From Bicyclus anynana (lineage: Eukaryota > Arthropoda > Insecta > Lepidoptera > Nymphalidae), in contig NC_069109.1 in NCBI RefSeq assembly GCF_947172395.1, forward strand, positions 5,188,968-5,252,967: a stretch of DNA of 64,000 nucleotides, in the 5' to 3' direction. This document shows, one piece after another, positions 22,848 to 33,603 of this stretch. The notes below the pieces were generated by a model. It did not search any database, had not been told where the DNA came from, and worked only from the letters and a program-made list of their open reading frames with translations. Within the stretch, counting starts at the first letter, position 1. Every line of letters starts with the position of its first letter. Position numbers and translations under genes: made by a program.

Positions 22848-23950
22848 TTTAACCGACTTCAAAAAGGAGGAGGTTCTCAATTCGGTCGGTATTTTTTTTT
22901 TTTTTATGTATGTACACCGATTACTCAAAAACGCCTGAACCGATTTCAAAAATTCTTTTTTTGTTTGATACGGTATAGTCCCCATTTGGTCCCATTGCCA
23001 TCATGTCAAGATCTGATGATGGAATCCTGGAGAAATTGAGGGGAACTTTTGAAAATTATATGGGTGTCTAGTGTGTTCCTATACTTTTCTATTTAGTACT
23101 TTTAAGCACTACAATTTCATGAAGATTTAAAATTGATCTGATGATGGAGCCATAAAACAGACGAGGGAACTCCTCGGCGATTTAGAGCAGTTACCTTGTG
23201 TTTGGGCTTGATTAATTTGTATTAATGAGACCTTTCCACATAGATAGGTTGTGACTGACATTTAGTTGTTTGGTGATGAAGACCAAGGACAATTAAGGGA
23301 ACTCCTTAACAGTTTACAGTAACTACCTTGTGTTTGGCCTTGATTAATTCATATTGCTGAGAACTTTCTACCTAGATGAGTAATTGTGTCTGTGATTAGG
23401 GGTCTGGTGATGAAGACCAAGGTCAGTTAAGGGAATCCCTTAACGGTTTACGGTAGCTACATTGTGCTTGGGCTTGATTAATTTGTATTGCTGAGAATTT
23501 TGTACCAAGATGGGTTGTGACTGTCATTAGGGGTCTGATGTATTCGTTTGAGATGAAATTTTACACTAAAAATGGAAAAATAATAAAAATTTTAATAAAA
23601 AAATACAACCGACTTCAAAACCTAAAAACGTACCCACTAAACTAAAAAGTGAAAAATAACATCATAATATGTTCTACCTGCTGATCAGTATGAAGGCGGT
23701 GCTTAGCCGGTGTTGTCTTAATTTAAGCCATTTCTGACAGGACCACATGAAACAACACTGTCTGCAAAATCTAAATCTATAAGATATTCTCACATGGCTT
23801 GAATTAATACATCACCGGCTTAGCACCGCCTTCATACTGATCAGCAGGTAGAACATATTATGATGTTATTTTTCACTTTTTAGTTTAGTGGGTACGTTTT
23901 TAGGTTTTGAAGTCGGTTGTTTTTTTTTATTAAAATTTTTATTATTTTGT
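22848..23950. mobile_element. Composite element with AACCGACTTCAAAA ends
   Basis: Begins AACCGACTTCAAAAAGGAGG and ends GAAGTCGGTTGTTTTTTT, so its outer ends are inverted. Inside are three tandem ~120-bp units (about 23150-23545, each with TGATGAAGACCAAGG or a close variant and CTTGATTAATT) and a long foldback (23574-23950). No open frame of note. The class is undetermined. Confidence 0.5.
23574..23950. repeat. Long foldback, arms ~140-155 bp
   Basis: AATAATAAAAATTTTAATAA ... GGCGGTGCTTAGCCGGTG pairs with 23813-23950, and shorter complementary stretches continue inward (TTAATTTAAGCCAT with ATGGCTTGAATTAA). Mismatches are few. The RNA would form a nearly continuous duplex. Confidence 0.8.
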
Positions 23951-23984
23951 ACTATTTGAACGTAGAGTGCATACACTTGTTAGA

Positions 23985-24300
23985 ACCTTGTGTGACGTGA
24001 AGGGTAGCAGCGATAGTGATTGTACCATTATTTAGTGGTAGAGGAAACATCTCGAGCAGGTCCTAGGACTTGTGACGTTGGGAATAGGTTTAAGGGGTCC
24101 GTTTAGAATGCATCAACACTTCCCTGCCCGACATGTTCTCCATACCCACACTAAAAAGTTCATGATGAACAATAATTACAACACAAAACAACTAACGCGA
24201 CTGGCAGCGTGACGGTGTCTACGCTGCTGACAAACAAACAACTGAGCTGTAGTCATCAAATACCCTCTTATTTAACTTTTTTAAACAAACAAATGTTAAT
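23985..24300. repeat. Dispersed block, also at 25616-25904
   Basis: Shares AGTGATTGTACCATTATT, the CAGGTC-CTAGGACTTGTGAC-like region and ACTAACGCGACTGGCAGCGT with 25616-25904. Its tail (ACAATAACATAAATAATGAA) resumes at about 24752-24800, after 450 bp of other sequence. Confidence 0.7.
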
Positions 24301-24320
24301 AAATACAACTGCGAGTGAGA

Positions 24321-24585
24321 GAGGGGTTGAGTGGTGGGGAGTGAAGGTTCCGTTACACTCTCCGACGGTTCATTAATGTCATCTTCATTAGACTCGTCTT
24401 CTTGTAAGCAAACCGAACTAATGCTATCTTGTTCCAAGTTAGTTGTATGTGACAATGAAAGAAATAGCGGTTTCCACGCTGGTGGCAGCAAGCATCCATG
24501 ATCCCAATTAAAATTAATGAACCGGACATTAATGAACCGTCGGAGAGTGTAACGGAACCTTCACTCCCCACCACTCAACCCTACG
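24321..24585. repeat. Perfect 58-bp inverted repeat
   Basis: GGGTTGAGTGGTGGGGAGTG ... CGACGGTTCATTAAT at 24321-24378 is exactly reversed at 24528-24585, with 149 bp between. It lies 3' of the last recognised astacin-like exon. An open minus-strand frame crosses it, so it may include the gene's last exon; I could not decide. Confidence 0.75.
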
Positions 24586-24829
24586 CCCAGCGCGCGATGC
24601 GAGCAGCAGCGCGTCGCGCAGCCGCTTCGTCAGTTCGAAACTAGTCGGGCATACTCCGATCTAATATCACGTGAGTTTTAGCAGTGTTCATAATCAATTA
24701 ATAAGGTCTACATACTTACTCAATTTTATTATACCAACACTGATACCTCCCCCGTACAATAACATAAATAATGAATCAACAACCTGTCATCGAAGAACAT
24801 GTAACATGCACATCGCTGCGTATTCTTAC

Positions 24830-27800
24830 CTGTATAGGTTGCACAGTGAGCTGGCCCAGCTCGCAGTGAGAACACATATAGTTGGCTGGCGCGTGGGTGA
24901 CGCTGTCAAAGTCGTAGGGTATATGGCTGAACCACGCGTCTTCGGGATCCTTTTCCAGATAGCGCTCCTTGCCTATACAATCAAATTCAAGTTATGTTAT
25001 CGCCGCGTAGCAACGACTTGCGGACAACTTCAGTGTGCTCGTGGCGTTCGAGCCGTCCACATCTCTTGTTGTGTAATTCTTTATGGGTTACTTGGGATAG
25101 GCGGGGAGACTTGAGTGGAAAAGGGGAGTGTTTGTTAACAGTCAAAGGATCCTTTAACCCTACACACAACGTTCACAAGTTCGTGACTTCACTCAAGGTC
25201 ATTCTCTGCCATTGTAGGGTCTTATTTTGGTTACAGTTTGATTTGTTAATTAAGTTGTTGTGAATCATAACCTTTGTTCGACATTAGTTTTCTTAATTTT
25301 GTAATCACTCCTGAGTCTGCTAAAAAGTTATTTCATGTAAACTTCTATAACCCCAATACTTGGATGATGAGTAGTCCAGTGGATATGATCTCTACCTTCA
25401 ATTAGAAGAGCATATAATCGATTCTGGTCCTGTACATAGACACTTCTAAATTTTCGGTTAAATAGATGCTTTTTAAGAAATTAAATATCACGTGTCGCAA
25501 ACGGTAAAGGAAAAACATCGTGAGGAAACCTGCTTAACTGAGAATTTTCTTAATTCTATACTTGTGTGAAGTCTGCCAATCCGCATTGGGCCAGCGTGGT
25601 GGACTATTGGCCTAATATGACGTGACGTACAGCAGCGACAGTGATTGTACCATTATTTTGTGATAGAGGAAACACATCGCGCAGGTCCCAGGACTTGTGA
25701 CCTTGGCTTAAATCAATAATTACAACACAACATTATTGCACAAAATCACTAACGCGACTGGCAGCGTGACGGCGTCTACGCTGCCTAACAAACAACTGAG
25801 CTCAAGTCATCAAATTCTCCTTTTATTTATAAACAAAAACTCCCCTCTACAATAACATAAATAATGAATGTGAATACCACCTGTAATGGAGGAACTTGTA
25901 ACATTAACCCCTCTTATTCTGAGAGGAGACTCGTGCTTACCAGTGAGCCGAATATGGGTTAATGATGACTTGGGTGATAGTTACCTGTTTCAACATTGCT
26001 CCAGTGGATTATGACGTAGTTATCCCGATCGAAACGGTTGGACATCATGGGCACGCCCATGACTCGTAGTAGATTGTTGACAACGTGGGCGGTGTGCCCA
26101 GCAGCGCCCACGACCAGAGACGATAGCTTTATAGACTGTAATCAAATAGGTTACTTGCTTGTTTCATCATCATCATATCAGCCACTGCAGGACATAGGCC
26201 TTTTGTAGGCACTTCCAAACATCAGGATACTGAGCCGCTTGCATCCAGCGAATGTCTGCGACTCGCTTGATGTCGTCAGTCTACCTTACCTGGTGGGGGG
26301 TCGACCGACATTACGCTTACTAGTGCGGGGTCGCCTTTCCACCTTGGGACCTCAACGTCCCTACGTCTAACTAAGTCGACTTTTCGACGGCCTCCGTGGC
26401 GCAGTGGATTTACAACGGAGGCCCTGGTTCGTTCCCCTGGCTGGGCCAATTGAGATCTTAATTAGTTCAGGTCCGGCTCTGGTTGGTGGGAGGCTTCGGC
26501 CGTGGCTAGTTACCACCCTACTGGCAAAGACGTACCACCAAACGCTTTAGCGTTCTGCTACGATGTCGTGTAGAAATCGAAAGAGGTGTGGATTTTCATC
26601 CTCCTCCTAACAAGTTAGCCCGCTTCCATCTTAGATGGAATGTTAAAGCTTGGCAAGTTCGATGACACTCCAATGATATGCGGGCGACTGGGGGAAAGAC
26701 TACGCAGGTGTGAATACGTGCGTGCGGGGAAGTGTATCAGCCATGAGTTTTTATTCTTCATATCACTCGGCTACGCGCCCCCCGGCCTGCGCTGAGCTGT
26801 GACAGCCCAGTGGATATGACCTCTGCAGGAGGGTGTGGGTTCGAATTCGGTCCGTGACATGCACCTCCAACTTTTCAGTTGTGTGCATTTTAAGAAATTA
26901 AATATCACGTGTCTCAAACGGTGAAGAAAAACATCGTGAGGAAACCTGCATACCAGAGAATTTTCTCAATTCTCTGCGTGTGTGAAGTCTGCCAATCCGC
27001 ATTGGGCCTGCGTGGTCTACTATTGAGCTAACCCCCCCTCTCATTCTGAGAGGAGACTTGAGCTCAGCAGTGAGCCAAATATGGGTTGATAACGAATTTT
27101 CGCTTTCACACGTAGTCAAGGGCTAACTTGTAAAGAAAAAAAACTTGAATTTTATGAATTTTGCAGGCTCTTACTTGCTTTCCTTCAACGAATCCCAACT
27201 CTGGCATGTCTTCCCCGTCTTCCTCAAACCATACGTAACTCTTTGGCAACAAAACATCGTCTAACACAATTTCCTGGAAAACTACACACGTAGACTGTTG
27301 TATTGTGTTCATAGCGCGTTTTAGAGCATTGAAGTCTTCTGTGTTTACTGGAAATAAATGGCGTGCATAAAGTTTACAATAAGATTAAGCATTATACATT
27401 AAAACAGGATTTCTCAAAGTGGGGTACGCGAACCCCTAGGGGTTCGCCATTCGACGGCAGGGGGTTTGCGATAAGATTTACGTAATGGTGGCTTGATAAC
27501 TGATACTGAGTCAGAATTAAGGTAAAAAATGGTCCAAAATGACTCCTAATATTGAATCCATTTGCGACAAGAAACTAGCACACCCATCACATTAATATAC
27601 ACACACATTAATGTTCACACTAACTATTTTTGGTAATATAATTATAAAATGTTTACTTATAAAATTATTTTTTTTTATTGAGAAAGAATACAATAAGGAA
27701 CTTAAGCTAACTTATCCTAATAACTATACAAATCATGCCCACGTGGAATGGTGGCAAGAATACTGGCTGCATTAACGCTGGTAATAATAATAATAAGTAA

Positions 27801-28725
27801 AGTATCAAAATACTTGGACCTTGCTTACCGTACCACGAGATTACCGCCATGTGGAATGTTTTCGTCATCAACCCATATTCGGCTCACTGCTGAGCTCGAG
27901 TCTCCTCGTAGGATGAGAGGGGTTAGGCCAATAGTCCACCACGCTGGCCCAATGCGGATTGGCAGACTACACACACGCAGAGAATTAAGATAATTCTCTG
28001 GTATGCAGGTTTCCTCACGATGTTTTCCTTCACCGATTGAGACACGTGATATTTAATTTCTTAAAATGCACACAACTGAAAAGTTGGAGGTGCATGCCCC
28101 GGACCGGATTCGAACCCACACCCTCCGGAATCGGAGGCAGGGGTCATATCCACTGGGCTATCACAGCTCTGTGGAATGTTGAGTCAACTATTATTGTTCC
28201 GATAGTTGTTTCAGTCAATGGTCTTATAGCGAAAAGCTTCGACCAACACCTTAAGAAGCTTTCGCTTAACTGTTGGATCAAGAGTCGGATACAAAAGGCA
28301 GTGATTCTTGAGACGGCGCGTATTGTGAGGAGGTTCCTCACTCTGGAGCCCTGACCACCGGTTGCTTGGATACTCAAATGTCCCGCAGCGGGAGGATTGA
28401 TTATTTTTTTTATAATTTTTTAATAATGTTTTGTATTTTATACTTATATTGTTAAAAATTTAAAAAAAAGAAGTAATAAATAAATGAGGGGCATATTTTT
28501 TTTATAATTACCTAATTTCTTATCAACACCATACAAAACTATCCCCAAGGGCCACAATTTGTCACTATAGTATTTCAAATTGTCAGCACTAAATTGAATC
28601 GAGTCTTCAATATTCATTGCTCTTCTAGATGGAGAAACTTTACGAGTTAGTAGTCCACACTCAGTCTTGTAAAGCGAATTGATGTATTTGCTTTCTTCGG
28701 TTGTTATGAGCGATTTTGTTGGCTC
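24830..28725 (-). CDS. Astacin-like domain 2, catalytic residues lost
   Basis: Four minus-strand exons join in phase: 28725-28512, 27347-27175, 26135-25985, 24972-24830. The first ends with a segment matching the start of a mature astacin (KLWPLGIVLYGVDKKL). The second has a helix with the conserved Cys (TIQQSTCVVF). The third has FDRDNYVIIHWSNV, the standard block after the zinc site. The HExxHxxGxxH site itself reads NNLLRVMGVPM: the three His are Asn, Arg and Met, and the Glu is Asn. The fourth carries IPYDFDSVTHA, where astacins have a PYDYxSVMHY Met-turn; the Met is Thr. So this is an astacin fold without zinc chemistry. The 5' exon of this unit needs a preceding exon (phase 0), probably the unit at 30255-33081. 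The C-terminal exon after 24830 is unresolved. Confidence 0.75.
24990..25310 (-). repeat. Interspersed repeat, inverted relative of 1915-2300
   Basis: The reverse complement matches 1915-2300 with moderate divergence. It sits in the intron directly upstream (minus strand) of exon 24972-24830. Confidence 0.6.
25366..25965 (+). mobile_element. SINE family A split by an inserted block
   Basis: SINE sequence runs from AGTCCAGTGGATATGATC to TATTGGCCTAA (25366-25615) and resumes with AACCCCTCTTATTCTGAGAG (25905-25965). The 289 bp between them is a copy of 23985-24800, so that block was inserted into the SINE. Confidence 0.75.
26163..26390 (-). mobile_element. RTE-type LINE 3' fragment
   Basis: Reverse complement of CATCATCATATCAGCC... 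ATGTCTGCGACTCGCTTGAT matches the C-terminal coding end of the RTE fragment at 57211-57847, with the (ATG)n 3' tail at the low-coordinate end. Broken by small indels. Confidence 0.75.
26389..26637 (+). mobile_element. SINE family B next to the RTE fragment
   Basis: Head GGCCTCCGTGGCGCAGTGGA with a short deletion after the A-box, B-box degraded, body intact to GCCCGCTTCCATCTTAGATG. 26640-26795 contains another common repeat piece (GTGAATACGTGCGTGCGGGG). Confidence 0.75.
26795..27092 (+). mobile_element. SINE family A, near full length
   Basis: Head GTGACAGCCCAGTGGATATG and B-box GGTTCGAATTCGG, tail GCCAAATATGGGTTGATAAC. A 25-bp family B tail follows at 27115-27140, next to exon 27347-27175. 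Confidence 0.85.
27405..27480. repeat. MITE-like fragment 'TTTCTCAAAGTGGGGTACGC'
   Basis: Contains a near-palindrome GCGAACCCCTAGGGGTTCGC, typical of transposon ends of this sequence type. Only the end is seen. Confidence 0.35.
27864..28170 (-). mobile_element. SINE family A, full length
   Basis: Complete minus-strand copy from TCATCAACCCATATTCGGCT to the head CTGGGCTATCAC. B-box GGATTCGAACCC intact. Lies in the intron between exons 28725-28512 and 27347-27175. Confidence 0.9.
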
Positions 28726-28893
28726 CTAAAATCAGTGTGCACACGGCTTTAAACGACGGTAAGCACAGTGCTGGATTAGGCAAACTTGATGACCTAAGCA
28801 ATTTTTACCTGTACTTTCTTTAAGTGAAATACAAATTAATTAAAAAAATGTTTTTCAAGATTCTAATGTACGACTTTGTTCCCATTTTTAATC

Positions 28894-29136
28894 TACATCA
28901 TCATCATATCAACCGATGGAGTCCACTGCAAAACATAGGCCTTTTGTAGACACTTCCAAACATCACGATACTGAGCCGCCTGCATCCAGCGAATGTCTGC
29001 GACTCGCTTGATGTCGTCAGTCCACCTGGTGAGGGGTCGGCCAACACTGCGCTTTCTAGTGCGGGGTCGCCATTCCAGCACTTTGGGACCCCAACGTCCA
29101 TCGGCTCTTCGAACTATGTGCCTCGCCCTTTAATGT
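28894..29136 (-). mobile_element. RTE-type LINE 3' fragment
   Basis: Minus-strand coding end with RWTDDIKRVADIRWMQAAQ and the (ATG)n tail. Ends at about 29136 by 5' truncation. Confidence 0.8.
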
Positions 29137-29267
29137 ACCTACATATAGAATGCTAATTTACAGCTTTATAGTTGGTAATAGTCTCTGCGTTAAGCCATGG
29201 GACAGACGTCCGGACGGACGGACAGAGAGACGGACATGGAGAACTTACTAAATTGAACTTAACTTAG

Positions 29268-29572
29268 AGCCGTGATAGCCCAGTGGATATGACCTCTGCC
29301 TCCGATTCCAGAGGGAGTGGGTTCGAATCCGGTCCGGGGCATGCACCTCCAATTTTTCAGTTGTGTGCATTTTAAGAAATTAAATATGTGTCTCAAACGG
29401 TGAAGTAAAACATCGTGAGGAAACCTGCATACCAGAGAATTTCTTAATTCTCTGCGTGTGTTAAGTCTGCTAAACCGCATGGGCCAGCGTGGTGGACTAT
29501 TGGCCTAACCCCTCTCATTCTGAGAGGAGACTCGAGCTCAGCAGTGAGTCGTATAAGGGTTGATAACGACGA
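29268..29572 (+). mobile_element. SINE family A, full length
   Basis: GAGCCGTGATAGCCCAGTGG head, GGTTCGAATCCGG B-box, tail GGGTTGATAACGACG. Preceded at 29172-29250 by a piece of the GGACGGACGGACAGAG repeat. Confidence 0.9.
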
Positions 29573-29740
29573 AATTGAACTATATGGGGAACAACGGAAC
29601 TCTAAAAAATCGCCCGGATTTTGAAATTGCTTTAACTTTCGAGTGTTCGTTTTTTCTCGGTTATTTCCTAGACGGGATGCCTTAAGCAATTGCTTAAATA
29701 GCTTAAGCTATTCCAAGGCTGGCGTTAGCATACGTACAAA

Positions 29741-30053
29741 CATCAATCGTAGATCGTTAGATGGGCCTCAAAGCGTCGCGGAATTGACATTGGTTCAATT
29801 GGTTATATTAGTAGGTACGTCATCACTCGTAACACATTTCTCTTTATTCACGTGGCTTGTTTTTACTCTTCCAAAATGAACACGAAGGCATAATTAAGGG
29901 ATTAAAATGAAAAAAAAACAGTAAATATTTTTTTAAGTTCACGTCCACTCACATCAGGCGCTTGTTACGTACCAAGATAAGATGTGCGTGCACATGACAT
30001 AAAATTGTGCGTTCTTTAGTATGGAGGGGCCCATCTAACGATTTATATCGATG
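29741..30053. mobile_element. hAT-like MITE with 8-bp target duplication, copy 2
   Basis: 313 bp, ends CATCAATCGTAGATCGTTAG and CTAACGATTTATATCGATG. Flanked by CGTACAAA at 29733-29740 and 30054-30061. Related over its whole length to 22530-22831. Located in an intron of the astacin-like gene. Confidence 0.85.
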
Positions 30054-30254
30054 CGTACAAACTGTCTCATACAAAATGGACTATTCTTCCTAAAATTAGA
30101 TCAGTTAATAATTAGGTACCTCTTCAAAAGCTTAAAATTAAATTGTAAATAATATTTGAAAAAATAATAACAAATTACCTTCTAAATTGAGGTAACTACC
30201 CTTTCTAGTAATTCTCTATTAGATATTATCTCTAAATAGTAAGAACATCTTTAC

Positions 30255-33081
30255 CTTCTCATATCTGTCTACCAAGTCGTAGCTATTTGCAACACTGCCT
30301 GTAAAAACACTCATTTCAATGTAGATATCTATATATATATAAAAGAAAGTCGTGTTAGTTACTCCACTCAGGAACGGCTGAACCGATTTAGCTGAAAATT
30401 GGCAGGGAGGTAGTTTTGAGCCAGGAGAAGGACATAGGATACTTTTTTTTGTAGGGGTAGGGTAGGGGTAGTTGAAAGTTTACATCGAGTTTCACGCGGA
30501 CGAAGTCGCGGGCGTCCGCTAGTTTTTAAATAAAAGGAACAATTTATAAAATTGTCATAATTTAGATACCTACGAGTATTACCAGGTAAACTAATTTCAC
30601 AAAAAAAAATATTATAGACTACTAGCGAACGCTCGCGACTTCGTCCGCGTTGAATTCAGTTTTCCAAAATCCCGCGGAATCCATGGTTTTTTCCGGGATG
30701 AAAAGTAGCCTGTGTGTTAATCCAGAGTAAAATCTATTACCATTCCAAATTACAGTCAAATCGCTTCAGTAGCCACAGCGTAAAAGAGGAACAAACATAC
30801 ATACACACAAACTTTCGCCTTTTTTAATATTTGTGTGATAGATATACCAACTTAGGAGTAGAAGGTTAGCTTGGTATGGACATGTAATGCGTAGGGAGGA
30901 AATTCATATTACTAGAAAAATGTTGAATGTGCAAGTGGAAGGTCATAAGAGGAGAGGAAGGCCAAAGAAGAGATGGTTGGATTGTGTGGAAGAGGACATG
31001 TGTGTAAAAGGAGTGGATGATGAGTTGACGAGTATAATAGAGACGAATGGAAAAGATTGACATATTTTTCTGACCCCAGTTAAGTGGGATAAGGGTAAGG
31101 AGATGATGATGATAAGATACTTACTGGTAGAATCAACGCCTGCTCTCAGCATCGCTGTCACAATCCTGGCTACATCTCTTGGATTCAAACATTTGTATCC
31201 TATAGTCATGTCCTGTACAAGTCAAAATTCATTTATTTCAAGTTTACAAGCACATTTGACACGTCAGTTGACTATTTCTAAAGATTCTACCACCCGTTCT
31301 CGCCAACCGATCGCTACCCCTCCCTAACTCCCTAATGTTTACGGAAACAAGTCGCGCCACCTAGCGTCTGCACAAGCCAACACGACGTCATATCCGTCTA
31401 AGACTAAACTCCACTTCTGACGGAGAAGCCGTAGCCTTAGAGCAGGTTCTAAGCTTTACGTGTCAAGGACGGCAGATACACAAAGTAACACTAACGATCA
31501 TTACCGGTACGACCGCTTACTTACCGACTTAAAAGTTACAGATGGAACTTCAAAGTTACAGATGGAACTTAAAAGTTACAGATGGAACTTAAAAGTCACA
31601 GATGGAACTTAAAAGTTACAGATGGAACTTAAAAGTCACAGATGGAACTTAAAAGTTACAGATGGAACTTACCACAACGGTGCTATTAAAATCGTAAACA
31701 TTTGGTGAACAAGTCTTCCGCTTGTGTGGATTGCTTATGTACAGAATCTTGTATTTCGCTGTAGTATTGAAGTCGGAGGAACTTTGAAAGAATTTGACAC
31801 AAAAAGTTTCTTGTATTCGGGACAAAGTCGTCGATATGATTTCTTGGGAGTGCAAATCTGTAGTAATAGGTAATATTTTTCGTCGTCATCAACCCACATT
31901 CGGCTCACTGCTGAGCTCGAGTCTCCTCTCAGAATGAGAGGGGTTAGGCCAATAGTCCACCGCGCTGGGCCAATGCGGATTGGCAGACTTCACACACGCA
32001 GAGAACGAAGATAATTCTCTGGTATGCAGGTTTCCTCACGATGTTTTCCTTCACCGATTGAGACACGTGATATTTAATTTCTTAAAATGCACACAACTGA
32101 AAAGTTGGAGGTGCATGCCCCGGACCGGATTCGATCCCACACCCTCCGGAATCGGAGGCAGAGGTCATATCCACTAGGCTATCACTGCTGTGTACTAGTA
32201 ATATTTTTACTAGACTAGAAGGTAGTATCTTCAGTGGCGTGCACTTCATATATGCATCAAAGTTCTGCGTACCCTAATATATGTTTTTCTTAATAGTCAA
32301 TATATAAAAATATTCCCATTTTCACTAATTTTTCTTACTAGTGCACACCCTGATCGACAACCCTGTGCACGCCACTGAGTACCTTGTATGTATGTAACTA
32401 TGTAATATTCTTTTCATTTCTCATACTCGGAAAGTAGTGTTGTTTTGATCTGAGCATTGGGTGGAAAATGCTTCCCTCCATAGGGAGGGTATAACTCATA
32501 CAAATTACTTCCCACCTAAGGGTCGGAATGAATTTTAAAATTAGAACTGCTGTCATCAGCTGTGAAGTTGTTTTTTTTTTTTTTAATTTATCCCCAACTA
32601 AATTCGGGGACAGGCAAAGATTGTTGACCATACAGCCTGTTCAGACGTCAATGAAGTTCTTAAGGAAAAGTTTTACGTAAAAAATAAAGTAATTATAAAA
32701 AAAAATGCTACGGCCATGTGAGTTTCAACAGCCAGTGTAAACTTAGCGCAAACTTCTTAATCAGAATAAGCCCCAACAATAACGCGTTGAGTTCCCTAAA
32801 TTAAATTTGAAAAGTCGACATAAATTGGCGGGATAACTAATCTGTTACATAACAGTGACGGAATTAAAAAAAAATAGGTAATTATTAAAAAAATATAATG
32901 ACAATTGATTTTTAAATACCTTATATTCACCACGCAGCTTGTAAAGACTCATTCTGGATCATTCTTTATTCTGTGACTTACCATAATCCTTGCTATTAAT
33001 CGCGTAGTGGACAATACCATTTTTCCACAGGTAACCGTGGACTATATTTAATAATAAAACTAAATAACACACACGAAGCAT
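30255..33081 (-). CDS. Astacin-like domain 1 with signal peptide, catalytic site lost
   Basis: Minus-strand exons join in phase: 33081-32982, 31857-31673, 31212-31125, 30298-30255. ATG at 33081 gives the signal peptide MLRVCYLVLLLNIVHG followed directly by YLWKNGIVHYAINS, the usual start of a mature astacin, so there is no long propeptide. An in-frame ATG at 33141 is less likely because it would bury the signal. Three astacin-type Cys are kept (in TFCVKF, KTCSPN and YKCLNP). Where HExxHxxG is expected the chain reads VTAMLRAGV, with no His. After exon 30298-30255 a further small exon (about 30200-30179) is possible, but its phase does not match 28725, so continuity with domain 2 is inferred, not shown. 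Without splicing, the frame stops soon after 30255. Expected role: secreted, non-enzymatic binding protein. Confidence 0.65.
30320..30845. repeat. Two short 'GGACGAAGTCGCGG' retroelement copies
   Basis: 30320-30525 runs to TTCACGCGGACGAAGTCGCG and GGCGTCCGCTAG. 30615-30845 is a copy in the opposite orientation starting CTAGCGAACGCTCGCGACTT. 30855-31110 shows no gene. Confidence 0.5.
31531..31670. repeat. Seven-copy 20-bp minisatellite against a splice donor
   Basis: Seven tandem copies of AAAAGTTACAGATGGAACTT (one C, two T-to-C variants). The array ends exactly where intron 2 of the astacin-like gene begins: the donor dinucleotide is 31672-31671 on the minus strand and the first repeat follows at once. 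The intron's 5' end is therefore made of repeat units. Confidence 0.9.
31881..32190 (-). mobile_element. SINE family A, full length
   Basis: TCGTCATCAACCCACATTCG tail to CTAGGCTATCACTGCTG head, in intron 1 of the astacin-like gene, about 25 bp from the exon 31857-31673 acceptor. 32200-32980 shows only AT-rich DNA and a weak transposon-like piece near 32580-32650. Confidence 0.9.
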
Positions 33082-33276
33082 ATTTTTTTTTTGCTTTTGA
33101 AACTCTATACGATTTCGTAAACTTTGCAAATACAAAATCAATGCGAGTGGTAATAAAAATACGAATTTATTGCATTTTCATATTATAAGTATTACAGATT
33201 TACAAAAATATTGTATATTCAGATAAAGGTCATTCTTTACCGACGCAAATAACGTACAATAACCCAGGATTCATCA

Positions 33277-33575
33277 TCATCGTCATCATCAACCCATATT
33301 CGGCTCACCGCTGAGCTCGAGTCTCCTCTCATAATGAGAGGAGTTAGGCCAATAGTTCACCACGCTGGCCCAATGCGGATTGGCAGAGTTCACACGCACA
33401 GAAAACTAAGAAAATTCTCTGGTATGCAGGTTTCCTCACGATGTTTTCCTTCACCGTTTGAGACACGTGATATTTAATTTCTTAAAATGAATGAAGTGCA
33501 TGCCCCGGACCGGAATCGATCCCATAGCCTCCGGAATCGGAGGCAGAGGTCATATCCACTTGGCTATCACGGCTC
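33277..33575 (-). mobile_element. SINE family A, full length
   Basis: TCATCATCAACCCATATTCG tail to TTGGCTATCACGGCTC head. It lacks ~12 bp before GCATGCCCCGGACC. Lies 200 bp upstream of the astacin-like ATG. Confidence 0.9.
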
Positions 33576-33603
33576 ACCCAGGATTAGAGGTGCATTTCTT
33601 ACA

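Noticed and set aside
24671..25114. 147-codon plus-strand frame
   Set aside because: It runs antisense over astacin-like exon 24972-24830 and a repeat; the minus-strand exon fits phase and homology.
27748..28354. Open frames with 'RTGFEPTPSGIGGRGHIHW'-type peptides, here and at many places
   Set aside because: They are translations of SINE family A, including its tRNA-like head.
31531..31670. CRISPR-like array
   Set aside because: Units are contiguous 20-bp repeats without spacers in a eukaryotic intron.
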